Numbered from the stretch's first letter, positions 10,285-19,837 are shown. The stretch is DNA of 64,000 nucleotides from Flavobacterium sp. J372 (GCF_024699965.1 NZ_JAJOMZ010000006.1:1-64000); one strand, 5' to 3'. Translations and numbers: made by a program. Notes: generated by a model from the letters alone, not told the origin.

Positions 10285-11160
10285 ATGGAATATCAAAGAA
10301 GCAATTCAAGTTTAAAAGCTATCATTATTGTACTGTCTATCTTACTGTTGGGTAGTTTGGCGTATATGTATAAAATGAGCACTGACAGCAAAGAGACTGA
10401 AGTAAAACTTACAAACGAGAAAGATACTTTGCTGGCTGAACTAAATGCCGCCAAGGCCGATTATGACAAAGCCATTGCTGAAAACAGCGGACTTAAAGGC
10501 GAGCTGGAAGCAGAACGCGCTAAAATTGAGGAGTTGATTGCCCAGGTAGAGAAATCTAAAGGTGATGTTGCTACGCTGAGCCGTTTCCGTGATGATTACC
10601 GCAGGCTGAAGCGTGACATGGACAGGCTGATGGCTGAAAATAACAGGCTGAAAGGCGAGAATGCCGACCTTACGATGCAGCGTGATACAACTGCTGCTGC
10701 ATTGGGCGAATCAAGAAGGTACAGTGATACCCTTGTGAAGCAAAATGACAATCTTACCAAAACTGTTGAGAAAGCACAAAAGCTTACAATTCTTAACCTG
10801 AAAACAGAATCATTTAAGGAACGTAGTTCAGGTAAGCTTGTGGCGACTGATAAAGCCAGCAGGGTTGATAAGCTTAGGATAAGCTTTACAATTGCAGGTA
10901 ACGAAGTAGCTAAAGCCGGCGACAGAATGTATTATGTACAGATCATCGATAGCAAGAACAATGTGCTGGGCGAAAAGAAAACAGAAGTGTTTGGAGACTA
11001 CACCCTTACCTACAGCTTTACAACTGTTGCAAACTTCCAGAACAAGACAGTTGATATAAGCGAGACACTTTCGGGTAAAGACTTTGCCAAAGGCACTTAC
11101 TTTGTAAATGTGTTTGATAAGGATGTGCTTGTTGCTAATTCAAGTTTCAACCTCCGCTAA
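10285..11160 (+). CDS. Membrane-anchored coiled-coil protein
   Basis: Intact gene of 291 residues. One N-terminal transmembrane helix (residues 12-31, IIIVLSILLLGSLAYMY) is followed by a long coiled coil at about 35-175, with heptads rich in Glu, Lys and Leu (LAELNAAKADYDKAIAEN, GELEAERAKIEELIAQ). A C-terminal globular beta-rich domain with FTIAGNE, VQIIDSKNNVLG and KGTYFVNVFDKD has an Ig-like fold feel. The C-terminal part probably faces the periplasm. Similar genes are widespread in Flavobacteria as hypothetical proteins; the function is unknown. I used ATG 10285 because the ORF start at 10264 adds MKKKLTT without support. A strong terminator follows. Confidence 0.75.
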   Translation: MEYQRSNSSLKAIIIVLSILLLGSLAYMYKMSTDSKETEVKLTNEKDTLLAELNAAKADYDKAIAENSGLKGELEAERAKIEELIAQVEKSKGDVATLSRFRDDYRRLKRDMDRLMAENNRLKGENADLTMQRDTTAAALGESRRYSDTLVKQNDNLTKTVEKAQKLTILNLKTESFKERSSGKLVATDKASRVDKLRISFTIAGNEVAKAGDRMYYVQIIDSKNNVLGEKKTEVFGDYTLTYSFTTVANFQNKTVDISETLSGKDFAKGTYFVNVFDKDVLVANSSFNLR

Positions 11161-11179
11161 CGAGAAATAATTTACAGTT

Positions 11180-11217
11180 AAAAAGGATATTCCGGATCTG
11201 GGATATCCTTTTTTTAT
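11180..11217 (+). terminator. Rho-independent terminator
   Basis: AAAAGGATAT / ATATCCTTTT stem followed by T7, 20 bases after the coiled-coil gene. Confidence 0.75.
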
Positions 11218-11274
11218 GCCCTAAATCGTCAAAATAAATTTTTATCACACTGTGCCTTTCACTTGTTATTTTTT

Positions 11275-11282
11275 TACCTTTG
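11275..11282 (+). promoter_or_regulatory. -7 box of the E1 dehydrogenase gene
   Basis: TACCTTTG matches TAnnTTTG exactly and lies 37 bases before ATG 11320. The -33 region (TGTG near 11251) is weak. Confidence 0.5.
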
Positions 11283-11319
11283 GCGTTGCAAACACATTAA
11301 CGATTTTTCAAAAATCACC

Positions 11320-13296
11320 ATGAAATTCGACAGGAAACAGCTTACCAACGAACAATTACTTGATTTATATAAGAAATTAATAAAACCACGCCTTATAGAG
11401 GAAAAGATGCTTATCCTAATCCGCCAGGGTAAGGTTTCAAAATGGTTCTCAGGCATAGGGCAGGAGGCTATTTCAGTTGGCGTTACTGCCGTACTGGATA
11501 AAGACGAATACATTCTCCCAATGCACCGTAACCTGGGTGTTTTCACAGGGCGTGATATTCCGCTGTACAGATTGTTTTCGCAATGGCAGGGTAAGGCTAA
11601 CGGGTTTACCAAAGGCCGCGACCGTTCTTTCCACTTCGGTACGCAGGAGTTTAAGATCATCGGGATGATATCGCACCTTGGGCCGCAGCTTGGCGTGGCC
11701 GATGGTATTGCACTAGCTCACAAACTTCGCGGCGAAGGCAAAGTAACTGCTGTATTTACAGGAGAAGGCGCCACCAGTGAGGGGGATTTCCACGAGGCGT
11801 TGAATATTGCTGCCGTATGGGAACTTCCGGTGCTTTTCATCATCGAGAATAATGGTTATGGGCTGTCAACACCTACAAACGAACAATATCGTTGTGAAAA
11901 CCTGGCTGATAAAGGCATAGGGTATGGCATTGAGTCGCATATAATCGACGGGAATAACATACTTGAGGTCTTTACGCAGCTGACGGGTATTGTAGAGTCG
12001 ATGCGCAGCAATCCGCGCCCGGTTTTGCTGGAGTTCAAGACGTTCCGTATGCGTGGGCATGAAGAGGCGAGTGGTACCAAATATGTTCCGCAGGAGTTGA
12101 TGGACATGTGGGCGATAAAAGACCCGGTTGACAACTACCGCAAATACCTTAAAGAAGAAGGTGTGCTTACCGATGAAAAAGACGAAGCGCTTCGAGCTGA
12201 ACTTAAAGCAGAAATTGATGAACATTACCAACGTGCTTCTGCCGAGCCTGCCATTGAAGCCAGCTTAAGTGAAGAATTAAATGATGTTTACAAACCATAT
12301 AATTTTGAAGAAGTTAAGCCTTCAGGTGATGTTGAGAATGTGCGAATGATTGATGCAATTTCGCAAGGCCTTAGCCAATCGATGGAGCGTCATGAAAATC
12401 TTGTGATCATGGGCCAGGACATAGCTGAATACGGTGGCGCTTTCAAGATTACCGATGGCTTTGTAGCGAAGTTCGGTAAAGACCGTGTTCGAAACACACC
12501 AATATGTGAGTCGGCCGTAGTTTCGGCAGGTATGGGCTTATCCATTAATAAATATAAGTCGGTGATCGAGATGCAGTTTGCAGATTTCGTTTCTACGGGC
12601 TTCAACCCGATTGTAAACTATTTAGCAAAAGTACACTATCGCTGGCAGGAAAATGCTGATGTGGTGGTGCGTATGCCTTGCGGTGCGGGTGTACAGGCAG
12701 GGCCTTTCCATTCGCAGACCAATGAGGCATGGTTTACTAAAACCCCGGGACTGAAAGTGGTGTATCCGGCTTTCCCGTATGATGCAAAAGGACTTCTGGC
12801 TACCGCTATAAACGACCCCAATCCGGTGATGTTCTTTGAGCATAAAGCTCTGTACCGGAGCGTTTACCAGGATGTACCAAAAGATTACTACACCATACCA
12901 TTTGGGCAGGCTGCGCTTTTAAGAGAGGGAGATGCAGTTACGGTGATTTCATTTGGTGCAGGTGTCCACTGGGCGCTTGAAACGCTTGACAAAAACCCTG
13001 AAATTAAAGCTGATGTGCTTGACCTTCGCACGCTGCAGCCGCTTGATACAGAGGCTATCTATAAATCGGTTAAGAAAACAGGCAAGATTATAATCCTTCA
13101 GGAAGATACATTGTTTGGCGGTGTGGCCAGTGATATATCAGCCATGATTATGGAGAACTGCTTTGAGTGGCTTGATGGCCCGGTAAAACGTGTAGGAAGC
13201 CTTGAGAGCGCCATACCATTCACCAAGGCACTTGAAGACCAATACCTGCCGAAACAACGTTTTGAAGAGGCGTTGCAGGAGTTGATGGCATATTAA
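11320..13296 (+). CDS. 2-oxoacid dehydrogenase E1 component, fused alpha and beta subunits
   Basis: Intact gene of 658 residues. It is the thiamine-diphosphate-dependent E1 of a branched-chain or related 2-oxoacid dehydrogenase complex, with alpha and beta chains fused, as usual in Bacteroidetes. The alpha half (about 1-330) has the ThDP motif starting FTGEGATSEGDFHEA and ending IENNGYG, and a phosphorylation-loop-like RMRGHEEASGTKYVP. The beta half starts near 345 (VRMIDAISQGL) with GQDIAEYGGAFKIT and closes with the transketolase C-terminal domain (VLDLRTLQPLD). It would decarboxylate the 2-oxoacid and acylate the E2 lipoyl group. E2 is not in this window; a candidate E3 is lpdA at 31946-33331. 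I chose ATG 11320 because the upstream extension from 11263 overlaps the -7 box. Confidence 0.92.
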   Translation: MKFDRKQLTNEQLLDLYKKLIKPRLIEEKMLILIRQGKVSKWFSGIGQEAISVGVTAVLDKDEYILPMHRNLGVFTGRDIPLYRLFSQWQGKANGFTKGRDRSFHFGTQEFKIIGMISHLGPQLGVADGIALAHKLRGEGKVTAVFTGEGATSEGDFHEALNIAAVWELPVLFIIENNGYGLSTPTNEQYRCENLADKGIGYGIESHIIDGNNILEVFTQLTGIVESMRSNPRPVLLEFKTFRMRGHEEASGTKYVPQELMDMWAIKDPVDNYRKYLKEEGVLTDEKDEALRAELKAEIDEHYQRASAEPAIEASLSEELNDVYKPYNFEEVKPSGDVENVRMIDAISQGLSQSMERHENLVIMGQDIAEYGGAFKITDGFVAKFGKDRVRNTPICESAVVSAGMGLSINKYKSVIEMQFADFVSTGFNPIVNYLAKVHYRWQENADVVVRMPCGAGVQAGPFHSQTNEAWFTKTPGLKVVYPAFPYDAKGLLATAINDPNPVMFFEHKALYRSVYQDVPKDYYTIPFGQAALLREGDAVTVISFGAGVHWALETLDKNPEIKADVLDLRTLQPLDTEAIYKSVKKTGKIIILQEDTLFGGVASDISAMIMENCFEWLDGPVKRVGSLESAIPFTKALEDQYLPKQRFEEALQELMAY

Positions 13297-13327
13297 GCAT
13301 AAGACCTAATATTGTAATTAATATCAA

Positions 13328-13356
13328 ATGCCCGAGAACTTCTCTTTCTCGGGCAT
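13328..13356. terminator. Bidirectional terminator between convergent genes
   Basis: ATGCCCGAG / CTCGGGCAT stem with an 11-base loop, between the E1 gene and the convergent AraC-type regulator. Confidence 0.7.
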
Positions 13357-13363
13357 TTAAGTG

Positions 13364-14242
13364 TTAAGTTGTTCGATACCTCCCCACAAACTCCGACGGC
13401 GTTTCACTTGTACGTTTTTTAAACACGCGTGAGAAATAGGCGTAGTCTTCGAAGCCAAGATATGCAGCAATTTCTGCAAAATTATCACGGTGCAGCAGCA
13501 ATTCTTTTTTCGCTTCGAGCAATACCCTGTCTTGTATAATATCAGATGCGGTTTTTCCCGCTACGGCCTTTGCAATCCTGTTTAAGTGTTTGGCACTGAT
13601 GGCGAGCATATCGGCATATTGCGATGGCGACTTTATCGTCAGGAAGTTTCTCTCAACCAAAGCCTCAAAACGTATATAGATATCAGAATAAGGGCCGGAA
13701 GCGGCAGTGTCATTATTTATCTTAAGATATTCGCGCGTGCTTTCAATATAAATCAGGTCAACCAGGCTGAGGAGCTTTTGCCTTTTCATGAGGTCATTAC
13801 TCAGGCTTTCATGTAGTGCATTGGCAAACAATTCTTCAACAGATTGTGTCTCATCTTTATCAAGCATAACCACAGGCATATTATGAATACTATAATAGAA
13901 AGGGAACTGGCTTAGGCGGTTCTGCGTATAATGCTGCTCATAAAAAGCACGTGTATGGAGGAAAACGTACCCACTGATGTCATCTGAAAGTTCCCAATGG
14001 TGGGTTTGCCCCGGGTTTAGGAAAAATAATGCACCACGGGAAACAGCGTAAGAAGTAAAATCAACTTCATGCACACCGCTTCCGTGCGTGAAAAGTACAG
14101 CCACATAAAAGTCATGCTTATGCGGTACAGAAATATCTTTATGGAAAGCTTCGAGATGATTTTCCAGTATGTTAATATAGAAACCGTCATGATTTTCTTT
14201 TCCGCTGAAAAGTTCAATGTCAAGTAATTCCGTTTTTTCCAT
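13364..14242 (-). CDS. AraC family transcriptional regulator
   Basis: Intact, 292 residues. The N-terminal cupin-type sensing domain (residues 1-160) contains VPHKHDFYVAVLFTHGSG and FFLNPGQTHHWE. The C-terminal double helix-turn-helix domain (about 190-290) has YADMLAISAKHLNRIAKAVAGKTASD and the AraC signature FEDYAYFSRVFKKRTSETPSEF in overlapping order. It would bind DNA and respond to a small ligand. It is divergent from the DUF983 gene with an 81-base shared spacer, so that gene is a candidate target along with autoregulation. The ligand is unknown. Confidence 0.88.
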   Translation of the reverse strand: MEKTELLDIELFSGKENHDGFYINILENHLEAFHKDISVPHKHDFYVAVLFTHGSGVHEVDFTSYAVSRGALFFLNPGQTHHWELSDDISGYVFLHTRAFYEQHYTQNRLSQFPFYYSIHNMPVVMLDKDETQSVEELFANALHESLSNDLMKRQKLLSLVDLIYIESTREYLKINNDTAASGPYSDIYIRFEALVERNFLTIKSPSQYADMLAISAKHLNRIAKAVAGKTASDIIQDRVLLEAKKELLLHRDNFAEIAAYLGFEDYAYFSRVFKKRTSETPSEFVGRYRTT

Positions 14243-14300
14243 GTCTTAAAAGTACAAATTATTGCGAAATTTGTGTAACCCTGTAACTGTAAAACCTTTG

Positions 14301-14308
14301 TACCTTTG
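14301..14308 (+). promoter_or_regulatory. -7 box of the DUF983 gene
   Basis: TACCTTTG, 15 bases before ATG 14324, in the spacer shared with the divergent AraC-type gene. The nearest upstream TTTG is at 14270-14273, a spacing of 27 bases, longer than usual. Confidence 0.4.
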
Positions 14309-14323
14309 GTAAAAATAAAAGCC

Positions 14324-14683
14324 ATGTCTGCTATTAAAGGAATACTGGGCGAAAGATGCCCGAAGTGTGAAAAAGGAAAAGTGTTTTACAAAAAAGGCAA
14401 CCCTTTACTTTTTACCATGCCACGCATGAACGAGCATTGCCCGGTTTGCGGTCACCAATTTGAAAAAGAGCCCGGCTACTTTTTCGGCTCTATGTACGTA
14501 AGCTATGGGCTGACTGTAGCAGAAATGATTGCGGTGTTCATCATTTCATTTTTAATTACAGATAATTATGCACTGATATTATTGATAATCGCAATTATGG
14601 CTGTACTGCTTAGCACATTCAATTTCAGGCTATCACGTATGATATGGATTTATATGCTTGACGGGAAGGACAGGACGGTTTAG
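14324..14683 (+). CDS. DUF983 family zinc-ribbon membrane protein
   Basis: Intact, 119 residues. An N-terminal zinc ribbon with two Cys pairs (ERCPKCEKG and HCPVCGHQ) is followed by two hydrophobic helices (about residues 60-105), matching the DUF983 family of small membrane proteins. In other bacteria DUF983 genes sometimes lie near respiratory oxidase genes, but nothing like that is adjacent here. It starts at 14324; the upstream ATG at 14306 overlaps the -7 box. The AraC regulator is divergent. Confidence 0.82.
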   Translation: MSAIKGILGERCPKCEKGKVFYKKGNPLLFTMPRMNEHCPVCGHQFEKEPGYFFGSMYVSYGLTVAEMIAVFIISFLITDNYALILLIIAIMAVLLSTFNFRLSRMIWIYMLDGKDRTV

Positions 14684-14756
14684 TGTCATTATGAAATCAT
14701 AAAGTTCTTTCGCATAAGCTGAAAATTTGAGTACTTTAGCGTAAAACCAACCACTA

Positions 14757-15805
14757 ATGAAGTACTTCGCAGGGCTTTTCAGCGCCATGTTATTTTTCTC
14801 ATGCGCTAAAGAAAAGAAAGACTACAAGCCACAATTCACCACGGTTACAACAACAACCCTTCATGAGCAACAGGACATAGGTGTTCGTGCCATTACCATT
14901 GACGGCGACAAAGTATGGTATGCCGGCAGTATGGGAAATTTTGGTGCATTACCATTAAATGGAGGTAAAGCCCTGACCGGTGTAATCTCAAAAGATACAC
15001 TTTATCCTGAATTCCGTTCTATTGCCCAAACTAAAGATGCTGTGTTTTTATTAAATGCAGGTACTCCGGCGTTGCTTTATAAAGTTACCAAAGACACAAA
15101 GCACAACAAGCTGGTTTACACCGAAACGGGCGAAAAAGTGTTTTACGACAGCATGAAATTCCGGAATGATGACGAAGGTATAGCCATTGGCGACCCGGTA
15201 AATGAATGTCTCTCTGTAATTTTTACACGAGATGGCGGCAATACATGGAAAAAATGTCATGCATTAAACTCCCTATGGTAGAAGAGGGAGAAGCCTGTTT
15301 TGCGGCAAGCAATACTAACCTTGTAGTTCATGGCAATAAAACGTGGATCATTTCAGGGGGTAAAAAATCGCGCGTGTTTTATTCTGCAGACAAAGGCGAA
15401 AACTGGTCGGTGACCGAAACACCCATCTTGCAGGGGGATGCCCCAACCGGAATGTTTTCTGTAGATTTTTATGATGATAATATCGGTTTTGCAGTGGGCG
15501 GCGACTATTCCAACTCTTCAGGAAATAAAGGTAACAAAATACTCACGGAAGACGGTGGGAAGTCATGGAAAGTGATGGCCGATGGTACAGCATTCGGGTA
15601 TGCTTCGTGCGTGCAGTTTGTGCCAAAAAGCGATGGCGATGGTCTGGTAACTGTTGGGCCATCCGGTGTGTGGTACAGCTATGACCGCGGCGCTACATGG
15701 AAAAAGATTCACGATGAAAAATCATTCCACACTATACGCTTTATTAACGATAAATCTGCCATAGCTGCAGGGCAAAACAGCATTGTACGTCTTGATTTTA
15801 AATAA
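14757..15805 (+). CDS. YCF48/BNR-repeat lipoprotein (frameshifted)
   Basis: Predicted secreted beta-propeller protein. The signal peptide ends FFSCAKEKK (lipobox Cys). Sialidase-type Asp-box repeats recur (TRDGGNTWKK, SADKGENWSV, TEDGGKSWKV, YDRGATWKK), the pattern of YCF48 / photosystem-II-stability-factor-like propellers, often annotated in Flavobacteria as oxidoreductase or glycosyl hydrolase. One extra base near 15263 splits the frame; corrected it has about 349 residues. There is no catalytic signature, so a binding or assembly role is likeliest. A terminator follows directly. Confidence 0.75.
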
Positions 15806-15834
15806 AAAACGCTCCTTTTTTAAGGAGCGTTTTC
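15806..15834. terminator. Terminator between convergent genes
   Basis: AAAACGCTCCTT / AAGGAGCGTTTT stem immediately after the propeller gene stop. It can also serve the convergent redox operon. Confidence 0.8.
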
Positions 15835-15873
15835 TTAATAACCAAATTATGAAAAACAAAGTTAAGCGTACTG

Positions 15874-16134
15874 CTAACCTTTATCTATAGCGCCAAGCAC
15901 CCGCATCATAAATGCGTTAAGCGCTTCTTTCTTTTCCATACCGTCCTTTATCATTTTGTGTACCTCAAGTGCACCATACATGTTTGAGATAAGTTCACCA
16001 ACTACATCTAGCTCTTCGTCTTTTAATGACGGAACCTCTGTAAGCGCCTCAAGTACTTCAAGGGCCTCAATAACGTAGTCCTGGTCGTTATCTTCAATAA
16101 ACTGCGTTAGGTGCTTAATTACTGGTAACTTCAT
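15874..16134 (-). CDS. Small acidic conserved protein (DUF6952-like)
   Basis: An 86-residue all-helical acidic protein (HLTQFIEDNDQDYVIEALEV, ELDVVGELISNMYGALEV), conserved in Flavobacteriia next to thioredoxin; I believe it matches DUF6952 but cannot check. It overlaps the upstream thioredoxin gene by 20 bases and is the last gene of a peroxiredoxin-thioredoxin operon, implying coupled translation and a role in the same redox pathway, perhaps as an adaptor. It has no cysteine, so it is not itself a redox enzyme. Confidence 0.7.
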   Translation of the reverse strand: MKLPVIKHLTQFIEDNDQDYVIEALEVLEALTEVPSLKDEELDVVGELISNMYGALEVHKMIKDGMEKKEALNAFMMRVLGAIDKG

Positions 16135-16429
16135 TTACAAGGTCGGTTAAAAGTTCTACTTTATTTGTTTGTATCTGGTTTACAAGCTCACCATTCCTGA
16201 AAGTTGCAAACGTTGGCAGGTTGCTCACGTTGGCCAGCTTGCGCGATTCAGGAAAGTTTTCTGCATCAGCCAGTACAAAAGTTACATTTTCATTCTCACC
16301 AGCCATTTTTTTAAATTTTGGCTTCATTATCCTGCAGTTGCCACACCATCCGGCTGAGTACTGTACTACTACAACAGGCTCTGCTGCAACAATTTCCGCA
16401 AGATTATCTCTTTCTAATTCCTGTAACAT
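16115..16429 (-). CDS. Thioredoxin family protein
   Basis: Intact, 104 residues, cytosolic. Thioredoxin fold with active site WCGNC at about residues 29-33 (CGNC in place of the usual CGPC), then FVLADAENFPE and the cis-Pro loop NLPTFATF. It probably reduces the adjacent peroxiredoxin. It lies 33 bases after the peroxiredoxin gene and overlaps the following small acidic gene. The CxxC Asn for Pro change should alter the redox potential compared with classical thioredoxin; that is inference. Confidence 0.85.
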   Translation of the reverse strand: MLQELERDNLAEIVAAEPVVVVQYSAGWCGNCRIMKPKFKKMAGENENVTFVLADAENFPESRKLANVSNLPTFATFRNGELVNQIQTNKVELLTDLVNEVTSN

Positions 16430-16462
16430 AATTTTTAAGGTGTGTTGTTAAAGTGTTAGTAA

Positions 16463-17101
16463 TTAATTGTTTGAAAGGTAAGAAGCAACACCTTTACGGT
16501 CAGCCGTCATAGCCTCTTTGCCCTCTTCCCAGTTAGCCGGGCAAACTTCACCTTTAACCTGTACGTGTGTATAAGCATCAATCAGCCTAAGATATTCATT
16601 CACATTACGGCCAAGCGGCATATCATTTACACTTTCGTGGAAAATTTTGCCTTGTTCGTCTACCAGGTAAGTAGCACGGTACGTAACGTTGCTTCCTTCA
16701 ATTACTACAGAGTCAGTTTCTTCGCTGTATGAAGTCGACTCAATATCAAGGATGCCAAGGATGTTTGAAAGGTTACGGTTGGTATCAGCAAGAAGCGGGT
16801 ATGTTACGCCTTCAATACCACCATTATCCTTTGCAGTGTTAAGCCATGCAAAGTGAACCTCGTTAGTGTCACATGATGCGCCTATCACCATTGTGTTTCT
16901 CTTTTCAAATTCAGGAAGCGCAGCCTGGAAAGCGTGAAGCTCTGTAGGGCAAACAAAAGTAAAATCTTTCGGGTACCAGAAAAGCAATACTTTTTTGTTG
17001 TTGTTTACTGCTTCTTCAAAAATGTTTATCTTCATGTTGTCGCCCATTTCTGAAATCGCGTCAACTGAGATGTTTGGGAATTTTTTTCCTACTAATGACA
17101 T
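16463..17101 (-). CDS. Peroxiredoxin (AhpC/TSA family)
   Basis: Intact, 212 residues. Typical 2-Cys peroxiredoxin reducing hydrogen peroxide and organic peroxides. Peroxidatic Cys lies in FTFVCPTELHAF (about residue 53) with Arg in the RATYLVDEQGK strand, and resolving Cys in KGEVCPANW (about 185). It heads the operon with thioredoxin and a small acidic protein. Start ATG 17101 was chosen because SLVGKKFPN is the family N terminus; the upstream in-frame ATG at 17137 lies in the promoter region (-7 box TAAATTTG at 17135-17142, minus strand). Confidence 0.9.
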   Translation of the reverse strand: MSLVGKKFPNISVDAISEMGDNMKINIFEEAVNNNKKVLLFWYPKDFTFVCPTELHAFQAALPEFEKRNTMVIGASCDTNEVHFAWLNTAKDNGGIEGVTYPLLADTNRNLSNILGILDIESTSYSEETDSVVIEGSNVTYRATYLVDEQGKIFHESVNDMPLGRNVNEYLRLIDAYTHVQVKGEVCPANWEEGKEAMTADRKGVASYLSNN

Positions 17102-17134
17102 ATCGTTTAGGTTTAATGTGTTATTTTGATATAG

Positions 17135-17142
17135 CAAATTTA
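17135..17142 (-). promoter_or_regulatory. -7 box of the peroxiredoxin operon
   Basis: TAAATTTG on the minus strand, 33 bases before ATG 17101. The -33 element is weak, which would fit an activator-dependent promoter. Confidence 0.45.
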
Positions 17143-17287
17143 GATATAATCAATTTTGCTTATAGTATTTATTGATTGTAAATGTTTATAGTGGTATAGA
17201 AAATTCTTATTAAAACAGAATTTAGGGAAATATTTAAGAAATAACCAAATGCCCGCAACTTTTTTTATATTTGTTTTAAGGTGCAAA

Positions 17288-19224
17288 ATGCCTCGCAATA
17301 AAACAAATGGGACTAAACAATTTATTCAGGAAAAAAGGGTAGAAGATATTTTACAACGGGTTAATGACGAATCACACGGGCCGTCGCTAGGCAGGCACCT
17401 CACAGTTAAAGACTTGGCTGCATTTGGCATCGCGGCTATAATAGGTGCAGGTATCTTCAGTACCATAGGTAAGGCCAGCGCTGATGGTGGGCCTGCAGTA
17501 ATTTTCCTGTTCCTGTTTACGGCGCTTGCCTGCGGCTTTGCGGCGTTTGCGTATGCCGAATTTGCCTCTATGGTTCCGGTATCGGGCAGTGCCTACACTT
17601 ATTCATATGTTGCTTTTGGTGAATTGATAGCCTGGATTATTGGCTGGGCCCTCATCATGGAATATGCCATAGGTAATATAACGGTTGCCATTTCCTGGAG
17701 CGATTATTTTATCGGATTACTCGAAAGTGGCGGCCTCCATCTTCCGCAATGGATACAGATGGATTACCTTTCAGCTTCAAACGGCTTTGCCGATGCTACC
17801 GCACTCATGAAAGGCGGTAAAGCTTTTGCTGACCTTGATGCCGGGATGCAGGCTGCTTATACCGCATGGACAACTGCACCTACACTTGGGCCGATTCACT
17901 TTGTGGCTGACCTGCCTGCACTTTTCATTATAATATTGATAACAGCCTTGGTTTACCGCGGCATGAAAGAATCGCGCAATGCCAGTAACCTTATGGTAGT
18001 AGTGAAGCTGTGTATTATACTGCTTGTAATTGCAGTGGGTATATTTTATGTTGATACCAGCAACTGGGATCCGTTTGCGCCTAATGGAGCTGCAGGAGTG
18101 CTTAAAGGTGTTTCGGCAGTGTTTTTTGCTTATATTGGTTTTGATGCTATATCTACTACTGCGGAAGAATGCAAAAACCCACAGCGCGACCTGCCTAAAG
18201 GTATGATGTGGGCGATTATAATATGTACAACATTATACATTGCTATTGCCTTAGTATTAACAGGTATGGTAAAGTATAACCAGCTGAACGTTGGCGACCC
18301 CTTAGCGTTTGTATTTGATACACTTGACCTGAAATGGATGAGCGGAATTATAGCAGTTAGTGCGGTTGTTGCCATGGCGAGTGTGCTGCTGGTTTTCCAG
18401 ATGGGGCAGCCACGTATATGGATGAGCATGAGCCGCGACGGCCTGCTGCCAAAGCGCTACTCTAAAGTGCACCCGAAGTTTAAAACACCGTCATACGCTA
18501 CAATAGTTACCGGATTTGTGGTGGCTGTGCCGGCGCTTTTCCTGAACCTTACCATAGTGACAGACCTGTGCAGTATTGGTACGCTGTTCGCTTTTGTGCT
18601 TGTTTGTGCAGGAGTATTAGTGTTGCAGAACAGGCCTGATGTACCACGAGGTAAATTCCGCACACCATATGTAAATGCCAAATATATCATGCCATTGGGG
18701 CTGGTTGCAGGATTAGTTATACTTTTACCCAGTTTAAAGAATCCACCATGGCATTCCTTACAAATGAGACAAGGGTAAAATCGCCCGAAGAAATAGTGAC
18801 ATCTTTGCACGATGAACAGATTGCTGATGTTCATGCTTACCTTGTGCCAAATGACAGGGGCAGCCTTGACGACCTTACCCGGATACTGTTGCACAAGCAG
18901 GAAAATGCCCCCGGCAATTATAACTCATTGATTGAAAACATGCCCATACCTGATGCTCAAAAATACGAAAGCGGTTTTGAACTCTTCAAACACAAGATAC
19001 CTATGTGGATATTTTTATTCACGCTGGTTGGGTTGGCTGTTTGGGCTTACAGGAAAAACCTTTCTCTTATACCATTGCTGGGGCTTATCTGCTGTCTTTA
19101 CATGATGGCAGAACTTAGCGTTTGGAACTGGATTTACTTCACTATCTGGCTATTGATAGGCCTGGCTATATACTTTGGGTACAGCAGGAGAAACAGTAAA
19201 CTTAATGTTGAAGCTAATGGATAA
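17288..19224 (+). CDS. Amino acid permease (APC superfamily) with extra C-terminal domain (frameshifted)
   Basis: Inner-membrane amino acid transporter. It has about 12 hydrophobic segments; the first contains IAAIIGAGIFSTIG, the conserved substrate-binding loop of APC transporters, and later MVPVSGSAYTYSYV and FFAYIGFDAISTTAEECKNP appear. Close relatives are cationic amino acid transporters. At about 18752 the frame changes after the last regular membrane segments. The second part (to 19224) holds a cytosolic stretch (TSLHDEQIADVHAYLVPND) and further hydrophobic segments (IPMWIFLFTLVGLAVW, LIPLLGLICCLYMMAEL). Flavobacterial homologues are long in the same way, so I treat it as one protein of about 645 residues. 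Start 17288; the upstream ATG 17249 is less likely. Confidence 0.82.
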
Positions 19225-19836
19225 ATTTAGTATAAAAGAAATTTTCGAAGATGAAATTAACAGCTTATGGAATATTGAGCAATTTCGCAGCATACCACTT
19301 TATGATCGAGGATATGCAATTCCTGATGAAACAAAAACTAAATCATTATTGTTTGTTGGGATTAACCCATCATATTATCTCCAATAGATAAAGAAGAAAG
19401 ATTATTTTATAACGATAAAAGCCACCGTTATTTCAATAAATTTATAGAAATTTCAAAGAAGGTTAATAAAGATTGGTCACATATTGATTTACTCTATTTA
19501 AGAGAAACAAATCAAAACTTCGTAAAACACATATATTATAATCATATTGAAGGAAGACATTTTTAGATTCACAAATCGCTCTTTCCAAAAAAAATATTGA
19601 AAAAATCGAGCCATTGGCGATTGTCGTAGCAAATGCATTTTGCCGTGGCCTTTTCCCTTTTAAGCATGAATTTTGTGAGGGAGATAGGATCCAACAAAAT
19701 TATAGAAGACAGTGCTTTGAAAGATACGCCGGTATTTTTTACAAGTATGCTTTCAGGACAGAGAGCACTTGATAATGGATCATACGATCGCTTGACATGG
19801 CATATCAATCGGGTAATCAAATTGAAAAGTAATTGA
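19217..19836 (+). CDS. Hypothetical protein, possibly uracil-DNA glycosylase fold (multiply frameshifted)
   Basis: Starts with ATG at 19217 overlapping the permease stop (ATGGATAA). Segments in three frames read in order: MDKFSIKEIFEDEI and SLLFVGINPSY (19217-19380), DKEERLFYNDKSHRYFNKFI and HIDLLYLRETNQ (to about 19555), PLAIVVANAFCRGLFPFKHE (to about 19670), and PVFFTSMLSGQRALDNGSYD (to 19836). LLFVGINPS followed by a VVANA strand and a late TSMLSGQRALDNG loop is reminiscent of the uracil-DNA glycosylase superfamily, but catalytic residues are not certain. Indels lie near 19382, 19558 and 19680. It ends one base before the convergent DUF6048 gene. Confidence 0.5.
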
Positions 19837-19837
19837 T

